Assembly (NCBI GenBank): GCA_017429525.1
Contig: JAFROT010000046.1
Coordinates: 62,001-126,000 of the forward strand
DNA length: 64,000 nucleotides
Source of the DNA: Bacteroidaceae bacterium
GTDB taxonomy: Bacteria > Bacteroidota > Bacteroidia > Bacteroidales > Bacteroidaceae
Reading direction: 5' to 3'
In this document: in pieces, positions 58,101-64,000 of the stretch
How the letters are laid out: each line of letters starts with the position of its first letter
Position numbering within the stretch: position 1 is the stretch's first letter
Notes under the pieces: generated by a model
Databases searched by the model: none
Told to the model about the DNA's origin: nothing
What the model saw: only the letters and a program-made list of their open reading frames with translations
Program-made: the position numbers and the translations under genes

Positions 58101-58243
58101 TGAGGAGCGTTGCGAATATATGTGTAAGCCGTAGCGACTGTACGTGTAGGGCTTAGCGAATATACGTGTAGAGCTCAACGACTGCACGTGTAAGGCGTTG
58201 CGAATATACGCTCATGTCGTTGCCGCTATTCGCTTACACGTTT
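58090..58243. repeat. 22-nt tandem array, locus D (seven units)
   Basis: Seven units of exactly 22 nt run from 58090 in steps of 22 (58090, 58112, 58134, 58156, 58178, 58200, 58222). Consensus begins GCGAATATACGTGTAGGGC then a variable end. It is the clearest of the arrays and fills most of the 374-nt gap (57886-58259), in which I see no gene. Confidence 0.9.
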
Positions 58244-58259
58244 GAGAACCTATATCTGC

Positions 58260-59906
58260 CTACTTGCCAAGGATAAGGTTGACGAGAGTCGTGACATCAG
58301 CTATCGTGATGCTGCTGTCGCTGTTGATGTCGGCTGCGTTATAGATATCAGTGGCCTTGCCGAGGATGATGTTCACAAGGGCGGTCACGTCGGCAATCGT
58401 GACTGCTCCGTCGCCGTTGACATCGCCATGGAGGAATGAACGACAATTGAGGATAATGGGTGCCGTTTCTGTGCCGACAACAGAGCCGCTGGCAAAGGTT
58501 ACGTCGCGACTGACTGAAAGGACTGTGATGGGTCGCTCATTCTCGAGGTCGAATGCTTTGAAGGTGACTTCGGCGGCATCTGTCGTGTTGCTATAGATGC
58601 GTAGATAGTTGTCCATAGCGACGCCCACACATTCATCGCCGATGAAGGCACCGATGGCGTAACCGCTTAGGTCTTCCACCTGTACGTCATCCAGTTTCAG
58701 CCCGACGTAGGTGGTCATGTCGTGCTGGAAATCACCATAGTAGAATTTCCAGGGCGCATAGTTGATCATGAGCGAACCTCCATTTCTGATGACCTGCGTG
58801 TCGGAGTGGAACTGATTGCTTAGCGAGCCGTAGGAGTAGATTTCTATATCGCCATAGTTGTGGATGAGGTCCTTGTCGGCACTGATGGCGCGTATCTTCG
58901 TCTCCTCGCCTGTAGTTGCATCGATGAGGTTGTTGGCGTGGATGTAGAAGGTGCAGTTGGTGCTGTCGACGGTGATTGTGCCGCCATCGTAGACGCCCGT
59001 CGATGCGCCAATCACTTTGTTCTTGCACTTGATGCCCTTGGAGCCGTCGCCGGCTATGTTGACCTTAATCTCGCCTCCATGGAGGTAGGCTGCGTAGTTG
59101 GCGCGAATGGCCTCGGCGTCGGTGCCGTTGACCGTGATGTTGATCGTTCCGCCTGCCATGTTGAAGATGCTGTCGCACTTCAGGCCTGTTCCCTCGAGTG
59201 CATCGACGGTGGCATTGATGACACCTCCCTTGATATTCATGCGCCCATAGTCGTCACTGTCGATGGCGTCGCTACCCACGTTCTCGATATTGACGATGCC
59301 GCCGCTCATCTGAAAGAAGTTGTTTTCGAAATCTCCATCACCTTTACCGCAGTGTATGCCGTCTTTGATGGCTCCAAGGATGTGAATTGTGCCAGTGGTC
59401 TTTTTAAGTTGTAGGTATTCTTTGGCATAGATGGCATGCTTGCTGTTACCTATGACCATGAGCGTGCCGCCACCTTCAAACTCGGGATGTCCTTTAAAGT
59501 AAATGGCACCATCGTGTGAACCATTGTTGCCGTCAGCAATCATATTGGAAGTACCGTCATCGAGGACGACGGCGCAACGCTTGCCGCATACGATGTTGAT
59601 AGCAGCGCCAGTTGGATTAATCAGCGTCAGCCCGGCCAGTTCGAGGGTTAGCTTGTAGGAACCGCTGAGGGTAAACGAACCTGCTGTGGAGGCTCCAGAG
59701 AGCTTATAGATGTATTCCTCTGAGGTGGTTTTGGAGTACACAATAACATGGGCACCGTTTACGGCAAAGGTGACATCTGCTGTCTCAGGCTTGTTGACCG
59801 TAGCGGTCGAACCGTTGTAGATGATTTCGATAATGTCGCCTTCAGTAGCCATCGCTGCGAGTTGGCTGGCAGCGACAAGAAGGACGGATAGGAAGAAGCG
59901 TTTCAT
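58260..59906 (-). CDS. Secreted carbohydrate-binding (Cthe_2159-like) protein with dockerin pair
   Basis: This 548-residue protein has a signal peptide (MKRFFLSVLLVAASQLAAMA). The central region is a right-handed beta-helix with many GG and D-rich turns (GGTLMVIGNSKHAIYAKEYLQLKKTTGTIHI, KDGIHCGKGDG, SDAIDSDDYGRMNIKGGVINA, DALEGTGLKCDSIF). This matches the Cthe_2159-type carbohydrate-binding domain. The C-terminus has a dockerin pair (DVNGDGAVTIADVTALVNI and DINSDSSITIADVTTLVNL, ending ILGK), nearly identical to that of the BspA-like protein at the window start. It probably binds pectin-like or other acidic glycans outside the cell. Confidence 0.88.
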   Translation of the reverse strand: MKRFFLSVLLVAASQLAAMATEGDIIEIIYNGSTATVNKPETADVTFAVNGAHVIVYSKTTSEEYIYKLSGASTAGSFTLSGSYKLTLELAGLTLINPTGAAINIVCGKRCAVVLDDGTSNMIADGNNGSHDGAIYFKGHPEFEGGGTLMVIGNSKHAIYAKEYLQLKKTTGTIHILGAIKDGIHCGKGDGDFENNFFQMSGGIVNIENVGSDAIDSDDYGRMNIKGGVINATVDALEGTGLKCDSIFNMAGGTINITVNGTDAEAIRANYAAYLHGGEIKVNIAGDGSKGIKCKNKVIGASTGVYDGGTITVDSTNCTFYIHANNLIDATTGEETKIRAISADKDLIHNYGDIEIYSYGSLSNQFHSDTQVIRNGGSLMINYAPWKFYYGDFQHDMTTYVGLKLDDVQVEDLSGYAIGAFIGDECVGVAMDNYLRIYSNTTDAAEVTFKAFDLENERPITVLSVSRDVTFASGSVVGTETAPIILNCRSFLHGDVNGDGAVTIADVTALVNIILGKATDIYNAADINSDSSITIADVTTLVNLILGK

Positions 59907-59963
59907 TCTATTCTTTTGTGAGTTTATGAGTTCTTGAGTTTATCGGTTCTTGAGCGTTTGTGC

Positions 59964-62900
59964 TTATTTCACCATCATCTTATGGTATTGCCCGTTGGCT
60001 GTCCGCTGGATATAGATGCCGCGGCGCAACAGCTTGCTGTCCGTTCCGAGGAACTGCCCATTGAGGTTGTAAATGCCTGCGAGTCTTGCGTAATGGACAT
60101 CGGCAGTAGGCATCACGACTTCTGTTGGCATGGCCGTCGCGAGCGTAAATGCGTAAGGACGCGTACGCGTGCCGAGAACGTCGGGGCTGAAGGCGATGGA
60201 CTGCTCAATGTCGAATGAGCTGCCCGTCTCGTCGTAGGCCTTGAACGTAAGTGCCTCTCCACCTTGACCATAGACCGTCAGGTAGTGCTTGCCATCGATG
60301 ATTTCGCTGACGCCTCGACATTCGCCATCTGCGTAGGCTGCAATCGTCATTGCGCCATTGTTATCGGTGCCATCAATTTGTCCGATGATTGCCATGATGT
60401 TGGGGTAGGCATGGCGGTTGGGGGCCGTGAGTTCTGATGCGTTTCCAGTAGCTGAATCATCGGACGCTCTCGTAGGTGAGGGCGTATGTTTTGCTTTGGG
60501 ATGACGCAGACGGACGTTTGAAGCAGCGGGTGCGAACCGAAGTGCTTTGGTCGTCGAAGAGCGGTAGAGATAGCCTTTACCGGGTGTCAACGAGCTGAGC
60601 GTTCCTACCCAGCCTTCGGCGTCGCTATACTCAGCGAATCCGCTCTGACCTATGATGACGTCGCCCTCATCGATCTTGGAATTGCCAAAAGCGGCGTCAA
60701 GTGTCTGGGCGCCTGAGAGCGGATAGCCCATCCAGTTCCATCCGGGATGCAGGGTTACAGGAGCCGCGGTTGCGGGCCGCTGTCCCGTGAAGGTATAAGT
60801 ATGGGCCTCGCTCATGTCTACCTTATAGAGCGCCCCTGACGTCAGGCGCTTCAGCAAGCCTCGCATCTGATGGCTATCGCTGCTGTAGTAAGCCTCCAAC
60901 GTCTGGCTGAGGATGCGGTCAGCATAGTTCTCAAAGTCGTTGACGGCAATCGCATTCGTGAGTGGGTGCGAGATCCAGTTCCAACCTTCTGCAAGGTCAA
61001 GGGTGAAGGTGGCGTTGGTCAGATCCATGATACCCTCGTCCTCACCGATGAGCGCGTCGTAGGAATGTAGGGCGTTGGTCTTCTCGATGGTCGGGCGGTT
61101 CATCAGATAGAATGAATTAGCGCCGTCGGGATAACGGCCTACGCTTTGGTCGCCATTGTGCTGGTCGTAGACGAGCGCGTCAGCGAAATTCTTGAGCGTG
61201 GGATGTTCTTCGAAGAAGGCGGCATTAGCCTCAACAAAAGCGGTCGATGAACTCACGAGAGCCCTCTGCTTGTTGATGTTGCCGAGTTTGAAATTGGCGT
61301 GCAGTTGAGTGATAGGCTCCAATTTATCAGCCCATAAGATGAGGTGCCCATGGGCGGGAACGAGCGTATTCATCACCGTTCCTGAGGGTATCTGGTATTT
61401 GAGCGGGTCGTCGAGGTCATCGCTCACGAATAGGCCTGCGGCGTCAAGATCGGTGTCGGTGGTGTTGTAAAGTTCTATCCAGTCGTTCTTCTTGTAGTAG
61501 TCACCAATGAAGATGGCATTGCCGGCGCTGACTTCATTCACTTTGATCGGTGTGGCGAGGTCGGCCAACAGGTCATCGTCAGCGAGACGTTCGTAGGTAG
61601 CTGTGAGCGTTGCGTTGTGTGAGCCGAGCGTCGTAACGTCCAGAGTCGCTTCAGTTGAGATCATCGGAGCCTGATCATAGACCTTCCGCTCGAGCTTCGC
61701 CGTCCAATAGATATCCGATGAAGTGGCAGAAGTGTTGTGGACCTCGACGGTGAGCACGTTCTCGCCTTCATGGAGCTGGTCGTTAGGGATGACAATGGTG
61801 GCTGTGCCTGCTGTCGAGCCTACGTAGGTGGTGGAGTAGCTGGCGTAGGATGGCGTTCCGCTCATGAGGTAACGTCCGACCTCAACGCCATTGACGTAGG
61901 CAACGAAACCATCGTCGACGTAATAGGTCAGTTCATAACGTTCATCGCCTTGAGGTTGTGCATCAAGATTGAAAGTCTTGCGGAAATAATACGTTGGCCG
62001 CTTCTGACTGGAGTCGGAGCCGTAGTCGAGGACGGTGGTATAATCGCTGCTTCCGTTGATGCCTACGTTGCCGTAGCCAAAGGGCGCTTGCGCTTCTTGC
62101 CAAGCGACGTCGTTGGCGCCATCCAGCCAAGCGGTACCGTCAAGTGATCCTTGATCGTAGTACTGCCATGTCGATGAGGTGTCGAAAATGACATCGCTTG
62201 AGAACAGACTCGTATCGGCTCCTTCCATGAGCCAACCCTTGAAGCGGTAACCGGCCGGAATGGTGGCTTTGAGCGTTGCCGGAGCAAAGAGTGTGCCGCT
62301 GAACTTGTTCAAGGGAATCTCTTCTTGATTCAGCCAGAGAGAACCGCCATCGATGTTGCTTCTGATCGTGAGCGTGTAGGCATCTTCACTGCTGAGCCCC
62401 AGATAATTGCTCATATTCGTGATGCGGCTGGAGCGCTGTTCGCTGTTTGTGACGAGATTGATGGTTGATGCATTTCTGCTCTCTAATTCGCTGGCGTTAC
62501 CCTCAAATGCAATGGCCTTGTACATCTCGTCCTTCAGGGCATTGGCAATCTCGGTGCAACGCTCAGGGTCGAACACGCTTCCGTTGACGATGCAGAATGC
62601 GTCGACGAAGCGACGCTTGAAAGGCTCATAGCTGAGCATGTTCAAGAAGATGTCAATGAGGAAATTCTTTCCCGTGTCATAACGGCTGTCGTACAGCTTG
62701 TTGCTGAGCGATCCCAGCATTGATGTCGAACTGAAAGCTGCATCGAGATCCATCATGATGAGGTGGAACTTGCCATCCTGGCGCGAACGGTAGCCCTTGG
62801 CATTATTGCTGTTGGTAATCCAGTCCGAGCTGCCGATATAACATTCAGCAGCCATGTAATTGCAGTATTCATCGATGTCCACTATTTCGCAAATGTCGGC

Positions 62901-64000
62901 GTAGATGGCATCGTTGGTCGGGTCGTCGGCCAATTGCTGGGCGAGCGTCATCCACCGACGGAACATGGTGTCGTCGCCAGTCTTCTGCTCATAGCCCTTT
63001 GAGCCATTGAGCTCGAACTGGTCCATCTCGTCGGTATCAATGCCATAGTTGCTATATCCATGATTCTTATTATTGGGCTCGCGGATATTGAACATGAACA
63101 TGTATTGACCATTAATGAAGATGTGAGCTGGTTGCGCGGCCTGACAATCGACATTGAATCCGCTCTTCAGCACCATCTCGTGAATGGCCGCGTCCTTGTG
63201 GCGAGCTACGTTCTCGTTGCCGCCATTGCGCACTTGTAACGTCTTATTCTTGATGTAGGGCTTGTCCTCGAAGAAAGGGTAGGGGAAGAAATTCTGTCCG
63301 AGGTAGTATTTACCGCCCTTGAGACGGAACGAACTGGCGGGACTGAAGTGACGGCTCCATCCGCCACAGACCTCGAAGTCACATTCTTGGCTCAGCGCCA
63401 TGAGGAATGAGCCGCCATCTTCTTCGTCGGGCACGAGGTATTCGAAGTTCACGGGGCGGTCCCACGAGCGGTTCTTGTTGCTGAACGATTTGTTGTTGCC
63501 CGACGTGCCATTAGTGCCGTCCACGTATGCACCGATGGTGTCATCGTAGAGGTTGGCGGGATCAGTGACGATGGAGATGATGGGCAGGTAGTAGTCGCGA
63601 TCTTTATAGATGTACGTGCGTGTGACGACTCCACTCGGCAGGAACCCGTCTTTGAATAGCCGGAAACGTAGTGTCGTCGTAGCGCCGCCGATGTGGAAAA
63701 TCCCATCCGTGCTTGTGAAACCGTTGTCAAGCGTTGGCGTTGAGCCGTCGGTGGTGTAGCGGAGCTGGGCACCGGCGGGAATCGTCACTTGCACATCGAA
63801 GTCGGAAGTGAAGACCGTAGCGTCGCGATCCACGACAGGCATTCCCAGTTGTGTCTGGGCGAAGGTGCTGCCTTCATTCGTGGCTTCAGGCGTAGGAGTG
63901 CCTGTCCATTGCCAGTCGCCGGTGCCGTCTGTTGTGCGCGCATAGCTACAGCGCTGTATGCCCGCAGGATAATTCTGTTGTACGGAAAAGCTACCTTCGT
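59964..64000 (-). CDS. CotH-kinase/lamin-tail surface protein (5' partial)
   Basis: The frame stays open to the window end, so the N-terminus is missing; about 1345 residues are visible. From the visible start: the end of a lamin-tail domain (SYARTTDGTGDWQWTGTPTPE), a chitobiase-type domain (GAQLRYTTDGSTPT), then a CotH protein-kinase-like domain (YLPIISIVTDPANLYDD, ASSFRLKGGKYY, QVRNGGNENV, FHLIMMDLDAAF). A PA14/CBM-like region and a second lamin-tail domain (IKVNEVSAGNAIFIGDY...DWIELYN) follow. Next is a repeat with GWNWISHPL/GWNWMGYPL, and a type IX-like tail (IYNLNGQFLG...GIYIQRTANGQ). CotH kinases phosphorylate spore-coat proteins in Bacillus; the role here is unknown. Confidence 0.88.
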   Translation of the reverse strand, partial: EGSFSVQQNYPAGIQRCSYARTTDGTGDWQWTGTPTPEATNEGSTFAQTQLGMPVVDRDATVFTSDFDVQVTIPAGAQLRYTTDGSTPTLDNGFTSTDGIFHIGGATTTLRFRLFKDGFLPSGVVTRTYIYKDRDYYLPIISIVTDPANLYDDTIGAYVDGTNGTSGNNKSFSNKNRSWDRPVNFEYLVPDEEDGGSFLMALSQECDFEVCGGWSRHFSPASSFRLKGGKYYLGQNFFPYPFFEDKPYIKNKTLQVRNGGNENVARHKDAAIHEMVLKSGFNVDCQAAQPAHIFINGQYMFMFNIREPNNKNHGYSNYGIDTDEMDQFELNGSKGYEQKTGDDTMFRRWMTLAQQLADDPTNDAIYADICEIVDIDEYCNYMAAECYIGSSDWITNSNNAKGYRSRQDGKFHLIMMDLDAAFSSTSMLGSLSNKLYDSRYDTGKNFLIDIFLNMLSYEPFKRRFVDAFCIVNGSVFDPERCTEIANALKDEMYKAIAFEGNASELESRNASTINLVTNSEQRSSRITNMSNYLGLSSEDAYTLTIRSNIDGGSLWLNQEEIPLNKFSGTLFAPATLKATIPAGYRFKGWLMEGADTSLFSSDVIFDTSSTWQYYDQGSLDGTAWLDGANDVAWQEAQAPFGYGNVGINGSSDYTTVLDYGSDSSQKRPTYYFRKTFNLDAQPQGDERYELTYYVDDGFVAYVNGVEVGRYLMSGTPSYASYSTTYVGSTAGTATIVIPNDQLHEGENVLTVEVHNTSATSSDIYWTAKLERKVYDQAPMISTEATLDVTTLGSHNATLTATYERLADDDLLADLATPIKVNEVSAGNAIFIGDYYKKNDWIELYNTTDTDLDAAGLFVSDDLDDPLKYQIPSGTVMNTLVPAHGHLILWADKLEPITQLHANFKLGNINKQRALVSSSTAFVEANAAFFEEHPTLKNFADALVYDQHNGDQSVGRYPDGANSFYLMNRPTIEKTNALHSYDALIGEDEGIMDLTNATFTLDLAEGWNWISHPLTNAIAVNDFENYADRILSQTLEAYYSSDSHQMRGLLKRLTSGALYKVDMSEAHTYTFTGQRPATAAPVTLHPGWNWMGYPLSGAQTLDAAFGNSKIDEGDVIIGQSGFAEYSDAEGWVGTLSSLTPGKGYLYRSSTTKALRFAPAASNVRLRHPKAKHTPSPTRASDDSATGNASELTAPNRHAYPNIMAIIGQIDGTDNNGAMTIAAYADGECRGVSEIIDGKHYLTVYGQGGEALTFKAYDETGSSFDIEQSIAFSPDVLGTRTRPYAFTLATAMPTEVVMPTADVHYARLAGIYNLNGQFLGTDSKLLRRGIYIQRTANGQYHKMMVK

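Noticed and set aside
58090-58243. CRISPR array at the 22-nt repeats
   Set aside because: Units abut with no unique spacers of constant length, units vary along their whole length, and no cas gene is present.

Overview
The window looks like a Bacteroidales chromosome, most likely Prevotellaceae (Prevotella/Segatella-like). The reasons are the Bacteroidetes promoter grammar (TTG, 19-20 nt, TAnnTTTG) in front of many genes, a tmRNA tag ending NTYALAA, BspA-like surface repeats, TonB-dependent receptor plus DUF5689 lipoproteins, zinc-independent L31 type B, and many secreted proteins with short C-terminal tails resembling type IX secretion sorting signals or paired dockerin repeats. All family names come from reading the translations by eye; no database was searched.

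Layout. 1-5.3 kb: a giant BspA-like protein, cut off at its 5' end by the window edge. 5.5-7.1 kb: tRNA-Val and a secreted serpin. 7.4-14.9 kb (minus strand): a housekeeping operon phoH-purC-menG-aroE-glycosyltransferase-TPM protein-lemA-purM. 15-16.5 kb: a DUF5715/M15-like protein and a Spy-like protein. 17-21 kb: a repeat-domain secreted protein and a secreted endonuclease I. 21-25 kb: truA, an EamA transporter, two beta-barrel proteins and a DUF3256 protein. 25.2-26.5 kb: rpmE2 and a secreted protein of unknown function. 27.2-36.1 kb: a secreted NUC1 nuclease, a RAYT transposase, two OB-fold-like lipoproteins and a TonB-dependent receptor on the minus strand, with a secreted EEP nuclease divergent from them. 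36.3-39 kb: aldolase, YhhN, glycosyltransferase. 39.6-51.1 kb: an alginate-lyase-like protein convergent with an eight-gene exopolysaccharide operon. 51.3-52.1 kb: tmRNA followed by three tandem ~104-nt copies that each end in the tmRNA 3' terminus. 52-58 kb: small housekeeping and envelope genes. 58.3-64 kb: a carbohydrate-binding dockerin protein and a huge CotH/lamin-tail protein cut off by the window edge.

How genes work together. The 17-21 kb and 27-36 kb regions share one theme. Three different secreted nuclease families sit beside surface OB-fold-like proteins and a TonB-dependent receptor. I infer a distributed extracellular nucleic-acid degradation and uptake system. The 40.7-51.1 kb operon encodes a Wzx/Wzy-type exopolysaccharide pathway, and the adjacent lyase may trim or recycle the polymer.

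The most unusual signal is in the repeats. Six intergenic regions carry tandem arrays whose period is exactly 22 nt (or 44), although the core sequence differs between loci. A separate GC-rich palindromic element (CCCCTCCC-N4-GGGAGGGG) lies between genes and also in frame inside purM and truA. A RAYT transposase, the enzyme class linked to such palindromes, is encoded in the same window.
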